From Elioraea rosea (GTDB taxonomy: Bacteria > Pseudomonadota > Alphaproteobacteria > Acetobacterales > Acetobacteraceae), in the NCBI RefSeq assembly GCF_007644105.1, contig NZ_VFAC01000022.1, positions 1-64,000 of the forward strand: DNA of 64,000 nt, read 5' to 3'. Positions 1 through 9,973 of the stretch are shown here, in pieces (the stretch's first letter is position 1; every line of letters starts with the position of its first letter). Under the pieces are notes generated by a model. The model was not told the DNA's origin. It saw nothing but the letters and a program-made list of their open reading frames with translations, and ran no database searches. The translations under genes and the position numbers were made by a program.

Positions 1-235
1 CGGGCTCCTGCGGGCCGGCCACCTGGCCCTGCGGGGCCGCGGCGGGGCGCTGCGGCTGCGCGGCCGGGCGCTGTTGCTGCGCGGGCGGCCGCTGCTGTTG
101 CTGCTGCTGCTGGCCGGGCACGAACCATTGCTGGCCGCCCTGCTGCGCGAAGGCAGGCAGAGGGGCGAGCGGGGCGAGCAGAAAGGCGAACACGGCCGCG
201 GCTGCGGCCGCCGTGGAAAGGAGCGGGCTTTTCAT
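1..235 (-). CDS. skp: OmpH/Skp-family periplasmic chaperone, N-terminal part (runs off the window)
   Basis: Only the first 78 codons are present; the gene continues beyond position 1. It begins at ATG 235, two bases after the bamA stop. The visible protein has a signal peptide (MKSPLLS, an Ala/Leu-rich core, cleavage near PAFAQQ), then QQWFVPGQ and a Gln/Pro/Ala-rich stretch with a run of seven Gln. The family identity rests mainly on the position directly after bamA, where skp/ompH normally sits, because the coiled-coil arms typical of Skp lie outside the window. Skp proteins hold unfolded outer-membrane proteins in the periplasm and deliver them to the BAM complex. The low-complexity insert right after the signal peptide is not part of the usual Skp core. 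Confidence 0.7.
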   Translation of the reverse strand, partial: MKSPLLSTAAAAAAVFAFLLAPLAPLPAFAQQGGQQWFVPGQQQQQQQRPPAQQQRPAAQPQRPAAAPQGQVAGPQEP

Positions 236-237
236 GG

Positions 238-2583
238 TCAGAACCTCGTTCCGAATCCGAAGCGGATTGTCTCTGTCTGGTCGAAGTCTTCCTTGACCAC
301 CGCCTGGGAGATATCGACGTTCACCACGCCGAAGGGCGAACGCCAGGTCACGCCGACACCAGCGCCGACGCGCGGCCCGCCCGTGTCGACCACGTTGGGG
401 CCTGTGAAGCCCGGATCGGTCAGGTCGCCGACGTCGACGAAGGCGCGGCCGAACACGCCGAGATCCTCGGACAGGAACGGCATCGGGAAGCGCACCTCGG
501 TGCTCTGCGTCCAGATGAACCGGCCGCCGAGCGCGTCGTTGGTGCTGAGGTCACGCGGGCCGACGCCGCCGATCTTGAAGCCGCGCAGGTTCTCGCCGCC
601 GAGGAAGTAGTTGTCGATGATCCGTTCCTTCTCGCCGTACTGGAACAGGTAGCCGATGCTGCCGCGGAAGCTGAGCGTCCACTGCCTGCTGCCGGTCAGG
701 AAGGCGAGAGGCTGGTAGTACACGCCGTCCAGCCGCGGGCGGAAGAACCCGATGTCGCCGCCGAGGCCGGAGACGTCCGTCGACAGGCGGATCTGGTACC
801 CGTCCGTCGGGTCGATGCGGCTGTCGCGGCGATCATAGGTCAGGATCTGCGAGACCATCGAGTTCGTCGAGACGCCTTCCTGGTCCTTGATGTAGATCGA
901 GGCGAACTGGTCGATGTTGGTGATGTCGCGGCGGATCAGCGAGTAGGCCCAGTTCTGCCTCAGGTGCTCGTTGATCGCGTAGCCGACGCGCAGCACGATG
1001 CCGGCCCGCTCCTCGTTGAAGCCCGAGATGTCCTGGTTGTCGCGGGTGATGTAGAAGAGGTCGATGCCGGCGACGAGGTTGCGGTCGAGGAAGTAGGGGT
1101 CGGTCAGCGACAGGTCGACCTGGCTGCGCAGCTGGCCGATCGTCACCTCGCCGCGCGCCTCGAGGCCGGTGCCTGCGAGGTTCCGCTCCCGCAGCCCCAC
1201 CGTTCCGAGGAAGCCGACATCGGTGCCGTAGCCGCCGCCGATCGTGAGCTCGCCGGTCGGCTTCTCCTCGACCTCGACGGTGACGACCGCTCGGTCGGGG
1301 GCGCTTCCCTCGGCCGTCTGGACATCGACCTTGCCGAAATAGTTCAGGTCCTGGATGCGCTGGCGCGACCGGCGGATGCGGGCGGCGCTGTAGGCGTCGC
1401 CCTCGGCGATGCGGACCTCGCGGCGGATCACCTTGTCCTTGGTGCGCACGTTGCCGACGATGTCGATGCGCTCGACATAGACGCGCGGCCCCTCCACCAC
1501 CTCGAAGGTGACGTCGACCGTGAGCTCCTCGCGGTTTCGCTGGAAGCGGGGGCGGATCTCGACGAAGGCGTAGCCTGCGTTCTGCACCGCCGTCTCGAGC
1601 GCATTGACCGAGACCTCGATCTCGTCCCCGGCGTACCAGTCGCCGCTCTCGAGCGTCACGGCGCTGCGCAGCGATTCGGCATCGAGGTTGCGCACCCGGC
1701 TGTCGATCTCGACCTTGCCGACGCGGTAGCGCTTGCCCTCCTCGATGGTGAAGGTGACGAAGAAGCTCGTCCGGTCCGGAGAGAGCTCGGCCAGGGCGGT
1801 GCGGATCTCGGCATCGGCATAGCCGTTGCGGAGATAGAAGCGACGCAGCAGCTCGCGGTCGAAGGCGAGGCGCTCGGGGTCGTACTGGTCGGCCGTCGAG
1901 AGGAAGCGCCACCAGGCGCTCTCGCGGCTCGCGATCACGTCCTTGAGCTCGCTCTCGCTGAAGGCCTGGTTGCCGACGAAGCCGACGCGGCGGATCAGCG
2001 TGCTCGGCCCCTCGACGATCTCGAACACGACATCCACACGGTTCTGGTCGAGCTCGATGATCTTCGGCTCGACCGCCGCGGCGTAGCGTCCACGCCTCGC
2101 ATAGACATCGAGCAGGCGCTGGCGGTCCTCGAGCGCGAGGGTGCGCGTGAACACCGCGCGCGGGCGCGTCTGCACCTCGCCCCGAAGCACGTCGTCGCCG
2201 AGGTTGCGGTTGCCCTCGAAGGCGACACGGTTGACGATCGGGTTCTCCCGGACGGTCACGATCAGCGTGTCGCCCTCGCGGCGCAGCATCACGTCCTGGA
2301 ACAGCCCGGTGGCGTAGAGCGTCTTGATGCTCCGGTCCATGTTCTCGGCCTCGAACCGGTCCCCGGCCTGGATCACCATGTACGAGAGGACCGTTCCGGG
2401 CTCGATTCGCTGCGCGCCCTCGACGCGCACCTCGCGCACGATGCCGCCCGAGGCCGGCAGCACGCCGAAGGACGGCCCGAGCGACTGTGCGGCGCGCGCC
2501 GGTTGGCGCTGCGTCTGCGACGCAGCCGACAGGGGAACCAGGACCGCGGCGATCATCGCAACCGCGTGGAACAGACGCATCAT
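238..2583 (-). CDS. bamA: Outer membrane protein assembly factor BamA
   Basis: BamA is the essential barrel of the BAM complex that inserts beta-barrel proteins into the outer membrane. The 781-residue product begins MMRLFHAVAMIAAVLVPLSA, a clear signal peptide. About 400 residues of repeated POTRA modules follow (for example VRVEGAQRIEPGTVLSYM and RRVGFVGNQAFSESEL), then a C-terminal 16-strand-type barrel with the loop-6 motif LRGF and a terminal Phe (GFGTRF), the outer-membrane sorting signal. The reading frame stays open to 3030, but that extension would overlap rseP and precede the signal peptide, so ATG 2583 (or 2580) is the start. It is transcribed after rseP and just before skp, the standard envelope-biogenesis order. 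Confidence 0.96.
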   Translation of the reverse strand: MMRLFHAVAMIAAVLVPLSAASQTQRQPARAAQSLGPSFGVLPASGGIVREVRVEGAQRIEPGTVLSYMVIQAGDRFEAENMDRSIKTLYATGLFQDVMLRREGDTLIVTVRENPIVNRVAFEGNRNLGDDVLRGEVQTRPRAVFTRTLALEDRQRLLDVYARRGRYAAAVEPKIIELDQNRVDVVFEIVEGPSTLIRRVGFVGNQAFSESELKDVIASRESAWWRFLSTADQYDPERLAFDRELLRRFYLRNGYADAEIRTALAELSPDRTSFFVTFTIEEGKRYRVGKVEIDSRVRNLDAESLRSAVTLESGDWYAGDEIEVSVNALETAVQNAGYAFVEIRPRFQRNREELTVDVTFEVVEGPRVYVERIDIVGNVRTKDKVIRREVRIAEGDAYSAARIRRSRQRIQDLNYFGKVDVQTAEGSAPDRAVVTVEVEEKPTGELTIGGGYGTDVGFLGTVGLRERNLAGTGLEARGEVTIGQLRSQVDLSLTDPYFLDRNLVAGIDLFYITRDNQDISGFNEERAGIVLRVGYAINEHLRQNWAYSLIRRDITNIDQFASIYIKDQEGVSTNSMVSQILTYDRRDSRIDPTDGYQIRLSTDVSGLGGDIGFFRPRLDGVYYQPLAFLTGSRQWTLSFRGSIGYLFQYGEKERIIDNYFLGGENLRGFKIGGVGPRDLSTNDALGGRFIWTQSTEVRFPMPFLSEDLGVFGRAFVDVGDLTDPGFTGPNVVDTGGPRVGAGVGVTWRSPFGVVNVDISQAVVKEDFDQTETIRFGFGTRF

Positions 2584-2678
2584 CGTTGGGATCGCACCCT
2601 GACGGAACCCGGTTGCCGTGATGGCGCCGCCCGCACGGCGCGCCGCGCGGCGCACAATACCGGCACCCACCTCAGGTG

Positions 2679-3842
2679 TCACCCGACGAGCCCTGCCACC
2701 CAGTCGATCACGCGCAACTGCGTGAGGTCGTTCCAGGTGGCGAGGACGAAAAGCGCGAGGATCAGGGCCAGCCCGGCGCGGAATCCATACTCCAGAGCGC
2801 GCGGCGGCAGCGGGCGACCGCGTATCGCCTCGGCCGCGTAGAACATGAGGTGGCCACCGTCGAGAACGGGAATCGGAAAGAGGTTGATCAGTGCAAGGTT
2901 TATGGAGAGCAGCGCCATCAACCCGATCAGAGGGGCAAAGCCCCCCTCTGCCACCTGCCCGGAGAGCTGTGCGATGCGAAGCGGCCCGCCGATCTCGTCG
3001 GTTCCACGGCGGCCGGTGACCATCTGCCACAGCGCCACGAGCGTCTGCTCGGTGAGCCGCACGGTCTCGCCAGCGCCGGCGAGAAGCGCTGTGAACGGGT
3101 CGAGTCGCGCGTACTCGGGCACGCCACCCGAAACGCCGAGCAGGCCGATCACCTGCACGTTGCCGAACCGGTCGGTCAGCTCGCGCCGGTCGGGGGTCGC
3201 GGTCAGCGGCAGGCGCTCCCCCTCGCGCTCGACCTGTAGCGCAAGCGTCTGCCCGGGGCGAAGCCGGACGGTCGCCTGTACCTCCTCGAAGCGGGCGATC
3301 GAGCGGCCATCGATCGCGACGATCCTGTCGCCCGGAACGAGGCCAGCGCGAGCTGCCGCAGAGTTCTCCTGCACGCCTGTGACCACGGCGGCGGTGCTCG
3401 GCCGCCCCGCGGTGGCGTAGAGCGCGGCGAGAAGCACGGCGGCGAGGAGGAAGTTCGCGAGCGGCCCGGCCGCCACCACCCAGGCGCGGGCACCGACGCT
3501 CTTCTCGTTGAAGGTCTGCCCGTCGCGCCAGACGGGGACGGGCTCGCCCTTGCTGCGCGCTTCGGCCTCCGCGGCGGCGCGATCCTCCGGGCTTTCCTGG
3601 CCGTGAAGCTTCACGAAGCCGCCCAAGGGGATCCAGCCGATCTTCCAGTAGGTGCCGTCGCGCCCCGTCCAGCCGGCGATCGCGCGGCCGAAGCCGATCG
3701 AGAACACGTCGACATGCACGCCGACCGACCGCGCAGCGAGGTAGTGGCCGAGCTCGTGGATGAAGATCAGCACCCCGAGCACCAGGATGAAGGGCCCGAG
3801 CGTGCCGAGCACGCCGCCGAACAGCCCTGACAAAGCCTCCAC
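2679..3842 (-). CDS. rseP: Site-2 zinc metalloprotease RseP
   Basis: This inner-membrane intramembrane protease cleaves single-pass substrates such as anti-sigma factors and spent signal peptides. From the chosen GTG start the product is 387 residues. The zinc motif HELGH is at residues 29-33 inside the first membrane segment. A central PDZ domain is seen (GLVPGDRIVAIDGRSI), and the second metal-site motif is in PIPVLDGGHLMFY near the C terminus. The frame is open up to 3983, but that would overlap dxr by 71 bp. GTG 3842 is preceded at proper distance by AGGAGG, so it decides the start. It sits between dxr and bamA. Confidence 0.95.
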   Translation of the reverse strand: MEALSGLFGGVLGTLGPFILVLGVLIFIHELGHYLAARSVGVHVDVFSIGFGRAIAGWTGRDGTYWKIGWIPLGGFVKLHGQESPEDRAAAEAEARSKGEPVPVWRDGQTFNEKSVGARAWVVAAGPLANFLLAAVLLAALYATAGRPSTAAVVTGVQENSAAARAGLVPGDRIVAIDGRSIARFEEVQATVRLRPGQTLALQVEREGERLPLTATPDRRELTDRFGNVQVIGLLGVSGGVPEYARLDPFTALLAGAGETVRLTEQTLVALWQMVTGRRGTDEIGGPLRIAQLSGQVAEGGFAPLIGLMALLSINLALINLFPIPVLDGGHLMFYAAEAIRGRPLPPRALEYGFRAGLALILALFVLATWNDLTQLRVIDWVAGLVG

Positions 3843-3912
3843 CAGGTTCCTCCTCTCCGCGCGGGCGGGGGCCGGTTCGCCCGAACCGCCCGCCAGCGCC
3901 GCGCGCGCCGCC

Positions 3913-5106
3913 TCAGGCGAAGGTTTTCGCCTGCTCCTCGGCCACGGCACGGGCCGCCTCGTCGGCCGCGAGCACGGCGCCAAGATCCTCTGCCTCGGTC
4001 GCCTCGACGCGGTCCAGCACTGCCTCGATCATCGCAGCGATGGACAGGAAGCCGATCTTCCCGTCAAGAAAAAGGCGCACGGCCACCTCGTTGGCGGCAT
4101 TCAACACCGCCGGAGCGGTGCCGCCGGCGCGGAGTGCCGCGCGGGCAAGGCGAAGTGCCGGGAAGCGCGCCTCGTCCGGAACCTCGAAGCTGAGCTGGCC
4201 GGCCGCGGCCAGGTCGAGTCGCGCACCGGGCACGCGCATGCGCCGCGGCCAGGCGAGCGTATGCGCGATCGGCGTGTGCATGTCGGGCGGGGCCATCTGC
4301 GCCACGACCGACCCGTCGCCATAGTAGACGAGGCCGTGCACCAGCGCCTGGCGGTGCACGAGCACGCCGATGCGGTGCTCCTCGAGGTCGAACAGGTGGG
4401 CGGCCTCGATGATCTCGAGCCCCTTGTTCATCATCGTCGCCGAATCGACGGAGATCTTCGCGCCCATCCGCCACACGGGGTGGGCGACCGCCTGGGCGGG
4501 GCTCGCCTGACCCATCTCGGCGAGGCTCCAGCCCCAGAACGGCCCGCCCGAGGCGGTGAGCACGATGCGCTCGACGCCATCGGGCCCGGCGCTGTCCATT
4601 GCCTGGAAGATCGCGTTGTGCTCGCTGTCCACCGGCAGGAGCATCGTGCCTGCCTCGCGGGCCGAGGCCATCAGCGCAGCACCGGCGCAGACCAGGCACT
4701 CCTTGTTGGCGACCGCCACGAGCCCGCCCTGGGCGACGGCAGCGAGTGTCGGGGCGAGCCCGGCTGCGCCGACGATCCCGGCCATCGTCCAGTCCGCCGG
4801 CAGGGTGGCAGCCTCGATCACGGCCTCCTGGCCTGCCGCGCAGGCGATGCCGGAGCCCGCGAGCGCCTCCTTCAGCGCGGCATAGGCGGCCTCGTCCGCC
4901 ACCACGGCGCGGGCGGCGCGAACCCGGCGCGCGGCCTCGGCAAGGGCGACCGCGTTGCCATTGGCGACGAGCGCCTGTACGGCGAAGCTGCCCTCTGGCG
5001 CCGCGGCGATCAGGTCGAGCGTTGCCCGCCCGATGCTGCCGGTGGCACCCAGCACGGTGACGCGGCGCTGCGCGCTGCCGGCGCCGCCGGGTGCGGCGGG
5101 CATCAT
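3913..5106 (-). CDS. dxr: 1-deoxy-D-xylulose 5-phosphate reductoisomerase
   Basis: Dxr converts DXP to 2-C-methylerythritol 4-phosphate with NADPH, the committed step of the MEP isoprenoid pathway. The 397-residue product has the N-terminal nucleotide-binding motif VLGATGSIG, the substrate loop ASGGPF, and the metal and substrate segment KISVDSATMMNKGLEIIEA. The ATG at 5106 overlaps the cdsA stop as ATGATG. A GTG six bases upstream (5112) has better spacing from a GGAGGAG and is an alternative start. The longer open frame to 5805 runs through cdsA and is rejected. Together with uppS nearby it links isoprenoid supply to cell-wall lipid carrier synthesis. Confidence 0.96.
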   Translation of the reverse strand: MMPAAPGGAGSAQRRVTVLGATGSIGRATLDLIAAAPEGSFAVQALVANGNAVALAEAARRVRAARAVVADEAAYAALKEALAGSGIACAAGQEAVIEAATLPADWTMAGIVGAAGLAPTLAAVAQGGLVAVANKECLVCAGAALMASAREAGTMLLPVDSEHNAIFQAMDSAGPDGVERIVLTASGGPFWGWSLAEMGQASPAQAVAHPVWRMGAKISVDSATMMNKGLEIIEAAHLFDLEEHRIGVLVHRQALVHGLVYYGDGSVVAQMAPPDMHTPIAHTLAWPRRMRVPGARLDLAAAGQLSFEVPDEARFPALRLARAALRAGGTAPAVLNAANEVAVRLFLDGKIGFLSIAAMIEAVLDRVEATEAEDLGAVLAADEAARAVAEEQAKTFA

Positions 5107-5984
5107 GTCCACAGGAATCGTTCTCCTCCCCGCGTGAAGCCTTGGGCGAGCGCGATCACGCACGCCATGGGCACGGCGGCCAGCAACCCGTCCACCCGGT
5201 CGAGCAGCCCGCCATGCCCGGGGATGAGACCCGAACTGTCCTTCACATGGAAGCGCCGCTTGATCGCGCTCTCGAGAAGGTCCCCGGCAGCGGCGGCGAT
5301 GCCAAGCAGGGCGGCGATCAGCGCGACCTGCACGGGTCGGGCAAGGGCGTCGAACCAGAAGGCCACGGCAAGCCCGGCCGCGACCGCGGCGGCAAGCCCG
5401 CCGAGCGCGCCGGACCAGGTCTTGTTCGGGCTGATCGAGGGGGCGAGCTTCGGCCCGCCGACCATTCGGCCCACCATGTAGGCGCCGATGTCGGAAGCCC
5501 AGACGATCAGGACGATGAAGAGCACCGCTGCCCGGCCTGCCTCGCCCTCCCCGCGCATCCAGATCAGCCCCACTCCGGCAAGCCCGATATAGACGACGCC
5601 CGCGCCGAGCCAGAGCGCTGGGCCGCCCGGAACGCGGCGCGGCGGCGGCTCGGCCGCCCAGGTCGCGGCAAGCGCGCCGAGGGGCAGAAGCATGAGCGCG
5701 AGAAGGTGGTGGTTGGCCACCGCAGCGAAGCCTGCCGCGAGAAGCGCGACCGGCACGGCAAGGCCGGGCAGAGCACGCACCCGCTTGCCGCAGAGATGCA
5801 CCCATTCCCAGGCGAGGATCGCCGTGCCGGCCGAGATCATCAGCGTGTACCAGCCCGCGCCCAGCCAGATCGCGAGCAGCGCGAGTGGCCCGAGGATGGC
5901 GGCGGAGATGGCGCGCTTGCGAAGGTCGCGCCAGCGCTTCTGCTCGTCGCTCACCCGCGGCGGTTCAGCCGAGCCGTGCGCCAT
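5103..5984 (-). CDS. cdsA: Phosphatidate cytidylyltransferase (CDP-diacylglycerol synthase)
   Basis: CdsA makes CDP-diacylglycerol from phosphatidate and CTP at the inner membrane, the branch point for all phospholipids. The product (293 residues from ATG 5984) is highly hydrophobic with multiple membrane segments. It carries the family signature near the C terminus: SAIKRRFHVKDSSGLIPGHG followed by GLLDR. ISPNKTWSGALGG is another conserved stretch. The 3' end overlaps the dxr start. The start is uncertain: ATG 5984 overlaps uppS by 20 bp, while GTG 5954 would begin after the uppS stop, but neither has a good ribosome-binding site. Confidence 0.94.
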   Translation of the reverse strand: MAHGSAEPPRVSDEQKRWRDLRKRAISAAILGPLALLAIWLGAGWYTLMISAGTAILAWEWVHLCGKRVRALPGLAVPVALLAAGFAAVANHHLLALMLLPLGALAATWAAEPPPRRVPGGPALWLGAGVVYIGLAGVGLIWMRGEGEAGRAAVLFIVLIVWASDIGAYMVGRMVGGPKLAPSISPNKTWSGALGGLAAAVAAGLAVAFWFDALARPVQVALIAALLGIAAAAGDLLESAIKRRFHVKDSSGLIPGHGGLLDRVDGLLAAVPMACVIALAQGFTRGGERFLWT

Positions 5985-6723
5985 AGCGCCGCTCGCGCCC
6001 GGCATAGGCCTCGAGCACGCGTCCGAACCAGGCCTTGTCGAAATCGGGCCACAGCACGTCGAGGAACACGAGCTCGGCATAGGCGCCCTGCCAGAGCAGG
6101 AAGTTCGAGAGCCGCTGCTCGCCGGAGGTGCGCACGATCACGTCCGGATCGGGCATGCCCGCGGTCGAGAGGGCGGAGGCGAACATCCGGTCGTCGATCG
6201 CGGCGGGGTCGAGCGTGCCGGCGCGCACGCGCTCTGCGAGGATGCGCGCGGCGGTGGCGATTTCGTCACGGCCGCCATAGGAGAGCGCCATCACCACATC
6301 GAGCCTGTCATTGCCGAGCGAGCGTTCCTCCGCCTGCTCGATCTTGCCGCGCGTCGTCGCATCGAGCCTGGCGCGGTCGCCGATCATGCGCAGCCGGACG
6401 CCGCGCTTGATCATCTCGTCCATGTGCCGCTCGAGCCCCTGGTGCAGGAGCCGCATCAGCCCGCCCACCTCGTCCTGGGGGCGGCGCCAGTTCTCCGAGG
6501 AGAAGGCATAGAGCGTGAGCCAGCGGACGCCGTGGTCGATCGCGGCATCGACGGCGCGGCGCGCGGCCTCCGCGCCGGCGCGATGGCCGAACAGCGCCGG
6601 CCGGCCGCGCTTGGCGGCCCAGCGGCGGTTGCCGTCCATGATGATCGCGACATGCTGCGGGACCGGCGTCGCCGGAACGGGCGGCGCGTCGTCGGAAGGG
6701 TAGGTCTCGAGCGGCTTCTGCAC
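5965..6723 (-). CDS. uppS: Di-trans,poly-cis-undecaprenyl diphosphate synthase
   Basis: UppS extends farnesyl diphosphate with eight isopentenyl units in cis to make the C55 carrier used for peptidoglycan. The 252-residue product shows the cis-prenyltransferase hallmarks: HVAIIMDGNRRWA (catalytic Asp), LYAFSSENWRRP, and DVIVRTSGEQRLSNFLLWQ near the C terminus. The start is a GTG at 6723 with a GGAG seven bases upstream. It lies between frr and cdsA, the usual alphaproteobacterial arrangement. Confidence 0.96.
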   Translation of the reverse strand: MQKPLETYPSDDAPPVPATPVPQHVAIIMDGNRRWAAKRGRPALFGHRAGAEAARRAVDAAIDHGVRWLTLYAFSSENWRRPQDEVGGLMRLLHQGLERHMDEMIKRGVRLRMIGDRARLDATTRGKIEQAEERSLGNDRLDVVMALSYGGRDEIATAARILAERVRAGTLDPAAIDDRMFASALSTAGMPDPDVIVRTSGEQRLSNFLLWQGAYAELVFLDVLWPDFDKAWFGRVLEAYAGRERRYGARLG

Positions 6724-6747
6724 CGCGCGCTCCGGCTCTCTCGCGCC

Positions 6748-7323
6748 TCAGGGCTGCTTGATGTCCGCTTCCTTCGCAGCGAGCGCTTCGTCGATCCGCT
6801 TGATGTAGCCGTCGGTCAGCTTCTGGACGGACTCGGACCAGTCGCGCTGCAGGTCCTGGCTGATCGCTCCGTCCTTCTCGTGCTTCTTCAGCGTCTCCAT
6901 CCCGTCGCGGCGCACCCCTCGCACCGAGACGCGGGCGGCCTCGGCATACTTGCCGGCGAGCTTGGCGAGTTCGTTGCGGCGTTCCGTCGTCAGCGGCGGC
7001 AGCGGCACGCGCACGAGCTGGCCGTCGGAGGAGGGATTGAGGCCGAGGCCCGCATCACGGATCGCCTTCTCGACGGAACTCACGGCGCCGCGGTCCCACA
7101 CCTGCACCGTCAGCATGCGCGGCTCTGGCACGCCTATCGTGCCGACCTGCGTGAGCGGCATCTCGGTGCCGTAGAGCTCGACCTTGACCGGCTCGAGCAG
7201 GGCCGGGCTCGCGCGGCCGGTGCGAAGCCCGCCGAACTCCTTCTTCAGCGTCTCGAGCGCGCCGTCCATCCGGCGGCGTAGGTCGCCCGTGATGTCGTCC
7301 AGTGTCGGAGGGGGCTTTGCCAT
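6748..7323 (-). CDS. frr: Ribosome recycling factor
   Basis: RRF, with EF-G, splits the post-termination ribosome. The 191-residue product covers the full family length. Domain I helices are recognisable ([20 protein letters not shown]) and the C-terminal helix contains [19 protein letters not shown]. The ATG is at 7323. It is separated from pyrH by 67 bp and lies in the translation-factor part of the rpsB series. Confidence 0.97.
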   Translation of the reverse strand: MAKPPPTLDDITGDLRRRMDGALETLKKEFGGLRTGRASPALLEPVKVELYGTEMPLTQVGTIGVPEPRMLTVQVWDRGAVSSVEKAIRDAGLGLNPSSDGQLVRVPLPPLTTERRNELAKLAGKYAEAARVSVRGVRRDGMETLKKHEKDGAISQDLQRDWSESVQKLTDGYIKRIDEALAAKEADIKQP

Positions 7324-7390
7324 GCTCGGCGTCTCCTTGCCTCGTCCGCCCGCGACCGCGCTCCCGAAGCACGGCGGGGCCCTTCTGGTG

Positions 7391-8152
7391 TCAGTTGTCA
7401 GTCACAACCGTGAACCGGCCGCGCCCCGCCATCACCTCGGCGAAGGCGCCGGGGGCATGGATCGAGAACACGACGATCGGCAGGCCGTTCTCGCGCGCGA
7501 GGCTGATCGCGGAGGCATCCATCACCGCGAGGTCGCGGGCGAGCACGTCGAGATAGGTCAGCCGCTCGTAGCGCGTCGCGCCCGGGTCCTTGCGCGGATC
7601 GGCGGAGTAGACGCCATCGACCTGCGTGCCCTTGAGCAACGCGTCGCACCCCATCTCGACCGCACGCAGCGCCGCGGCCGTGTCGGTCGTGAAGAACGGG
7701 TTGCCCGTGCCGGCGGCGAAGATCACCACCCGCCCCTTCTCCATGTGGCGGATGGCACGGCGGCGGATATAGGGCTCGCAGACCGACGCCATGGGGATGG
7801 CCGACTGGACCCGCGTCTGCACGCCGCGCTTCTCGAGCGCGTTCTGCACCGCGAGCGCGTTCATCACGGTCGCCAGCATGCCCATGTAGTCGGCCGACGC
7901 ACGCTCCATCCCCGCCGCTGCGCCGGAGACGCCGCGGAAGATGTTGCCCCCGCCGATCACGAGGCACACCTCGACGCCCATCGCGACCACGGAGCCGATA
8001 TCGGCAGCGATCTTGCCAACGACCTCGGTCGAGATGCCGTACTCGCGCGTCCCCATCAGCGCCTCACCCGACACCTTGAGGAGGACGCGGCGATAGGCGG
8101 GACGCCCCGCCTCCGCCGTGCTCGCCTCCGTCGTGTCGGGACCGGCGCTCAT
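7391..8152 (-). CDS. pyrH: UMP kinase
   Basis: PyrH phosphorylates UMP to UDP and is a hexameric enzyme of the amino-acid-kinase fold, unrelated to eukaryotic UMP/CMP kinases. The 253-residue product has an 18-residue N-terminal tail, then [14 protein letters not shown] (phosphate loop), GGGNIFRG and the C-terminal signature region [20 protein letters not shown]. The ATG at 8152 is two bases after the tsf stop, so translation is probably coupled. Confidence 0.97.
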   Translation of the reverse strand: MSAGPDTTEASTAEAGRPAYRRVLLKVSGEALMGTREYGISTEVVGKIAADIGSVVAMGVEVCLVIGGGNIFRGVSGAAAGMERASADYMGMLATVMNALAVQNALEKRGVQTRVQSAIPMASVCEPYIRRRAIRHMEKGRVVIFAAGTGNPFFTTDTAAALRAVEMGCDALLKGTQVDGVYSADPRKDPGATRYERLTYLDVLARDLAVMDASAISLARENGLPIVVFSIHAPGAFAEVMAGRGRFTVVTDN

Positions 8153-8154
8153 GC

Positions 8155-9057
8155 TCAGCGCGCCGCCGCGGCGACCTCGGCCGCGAAGTCGGAGGCCTGC
8201 TTCTCGATGCCCTCGCCGAGCTGGTAGCGCACGAAGCCGGCAAGCGTCACGCCCGCCTTCTGCACCACCGCCTTCACGCGGCTCTCGCCGTCATGCACCC
8301 AGACCTGCTCGAGGAGGACGACCTCCTCGTAGAACTTGCGCACCCGGCCTTCGACCATCTTCTCGATGATTGCGTCGGGCTTGCCCGACTGTCGCGCCTG
8401 CTCGGTGAGCACATCCTTCTCGCGCGCGAGTGAGCCAGGGTCGACCGAGGAGATGTCGAGCGCCTGCGGCTGCGCGGCGGCGACATGCATGCCGACCTGG
8501 CGGCCGAGGGCGAGCACAGCCTCGGTCGCGTCCCCCGAGAGCGCGACGAGCACGCCGATGCGCCCCAGACCCGGCTTCAGGGCGGAGTGGACATAGCTCG
8601 CCACCGCGCCCTTCTCGACCGACAGCATCGTGCAGCGGCGAATCGACATGTTCTCGCCGATCGTCGCGATCAGGTGGGTGAGCTCGTCCGCTACGCTGCG
8701 GCCGCTGCCGGGGAAGGGCATCGCCTTCAGCTTCTCGACATCGCCGCCGGCCTCGATCGCGAGCTTGGCACAGGTCTCGACGAAGGCCTGGAACGTCTCG
8801 TTGCGGCCGACGAAGTCGGTCTCGGCGTTCACCTCGACGATCGCGCCCTTCGTGCCCTCGGAATGCACGCCGACGAGACCTTCGGCGGCGACGCGCCCTG
8901 CCTTCTTCGCCGCGGCAGAGAGCCCCTTCTTGCGCAGCCAGTCGATCGCCGCCTCGAGATCGCCGCCCGTTTCGTTGAGCGCGCGCTTGCAGTCCATCAT
9001 GCCGGCGCCGGTCTTCTCGCGAAGCTCCTTCACCAGCGCAGCCGTGATCTCGGCCAT
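8155..9057 (-). CDS. tsf: Elongation factor Ts
   Basis: EF-Ts is the guanine-nucleotide exchange factor for EF-Tu. The 300-residue product begins [20 protein letters not shown], the conserved UBA-like N-terminal domain. The core EF-Tu contact [13 protein letters not shown] follows at about residue 80. It has the full two-subdomain core expected of the bacterial family. It lies directly after rpsB and before pyrH. Confidence 0.97.
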   Translation of the reverse strand: MAEITAALVKELREKTGAGMMDCKRALNETGGDLEAAIDWLRKKGLSAAAKKAGRVAAEGLVGVHSEGTKGAIVEVNAETDFVGRNETFQAFVETCAKLAIEAGGDVEKLKAMPFPGSGRSVADELTHLIATIGENMSIRRCTMLSVEKGAVASYVHSALKPGLGRIGVLVALSGDATEAVLALGRQVGMHVAAAQPQALDISSVDPGSLAREKDVLTEQARQSGKPDAIIEKMVEGRVRKFYEEVVLLEQVWVHDGESRVKAVVQKAGVTLAGFVRYQLGEGIEKQASDFAAEVAAAAR

Positions 9058-9083
9058 GCTCTTTCCCCGGTCCTCTCTCGTAC

Positions 9084-9890
9084 TCAGGCCTGCGGCTGCG
9101 CGGCCTGCTCGTCAGCCCCCGCTGCGGGGGCGCCCTCGCCCTCGGGCAGCGCCTCCTCGGGCGCCTCCTCCGACGCGCCGAGATCGATGCCGGAGGCGAC
9201 CATCTCGGCGGAGATGCCGTCGAGCACGGCGCCGGAGATCAGCACGCAGTAGAGCGTGATCGCGCGGATCGCGTCGTCGTTGCCGGGGATCGGGTAGGTA
9301 ACGCCATCGGGGTCGGAGTTGCTGTCGACCACGGCGACGACGGGAATGTTCAGCTTCCTCGCCTCGTCGACCGCGATCTTCTCCTTGTTCGTGTCGATGA
9401 TGAACAGGATGTCGGGCAGCCCGCCCATCTCCTTGATGCCGCCCAGCGCGCGCTCGAGCTTCTCGCGCTCGCGGGTCAGCACCAGCGTCTCCTTCTTGGT
9501 CAGGCCGGTGACGTCCTGGGAGAGCTGGTCCTCGATCGTGCGCAGGCGCTTGATGCTGTTCTGGATGGTCTTCCAGTTCGTCAGCATGCCGCCGAGCCAG
9601 CGGTGGTTCACGTAGTACTGGCCACAGCGCTTCGCCGCCTCGGCCACATGCTCGGCCGCCGCCTTCTTGGTGCCGACGAACAGCACGCGACCGCCGCCGG
9701 CCACGGCATCGCGGACGGCCTGCATCGCGCGCGAGAGCATCGGCACGGTCTGCTGCAGGTCGATGATGTGGACCTGGTTGCGGACCCCGAAGAGATACGG
9801 GTCCATCTTCGGGTTCCACCGGCGGGTGTGGTGGCCGAAATGCACGCCGGCCTCGAGAAGCTGGCGCAGAGTGAAGACTGGCAGGGCCAT
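9084..9890 (-). CDS. rpsB: 30S ribosomal protein S2
   Basis: S2 binds the 30S head-body junction. The 268-residue product begins [20 protein letters not shown] and contains the family signatures [12 protein letters not shown] and [19 protein letters not shown]-terminal acidic, Ala/Glu/Gln-rich tail of about 40 residues extends beyond the conserved core. It starts a co-directional series running through tsf, pyrH and frr to bamA. The upstream 256 bp probably holds its promoter and the S2-responsive leader, but I could not identify either with confidence. Confidence 0.97.
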   Translation of the reverse strand: MALPVFTLRQLLEAGVHFGHHTRRWNPKMDPYLFGVRNQVHIIDLQQTVPMLSRAMQAVRDAVAGGGRVLFVGTKKAAAEHVAEAAKRCGQYYVNHRWLGGMLTNWKTIQNSIKRLRTIEDQLSQDVTGLTKKETLVLTREREKLERALGGIKEMGGLPDILFIIDTNKEKIAVDEARKLNIPVVAVVDSNSDPDGVTYPIPGNDDAIRAITLYCVLISGAVLDGISAEMVASGIDLGASEEAPEEALPEGEGAPAAGADEQAAQPQA

Positions 9891-9973
9891 GGGCCTGACC
9901 TTTCCTGATCGTCCGGTTATGCCTCCGCGGAGCCCTGCGGCATGAGCCGACCGGAACCCGCCCCCCGAACCCT

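Noticed and set aside
2584-3030. N-terminal extension of bamA
   Set aside because: It would overlap rseP and precede a proper signal peptide.
5107-5805. Long N-terminal extension of dxr
   Set aside because: It runs through cdsA; the nucleotide-binding motif VLGATGSIG near 5060 marks the real N terminus.
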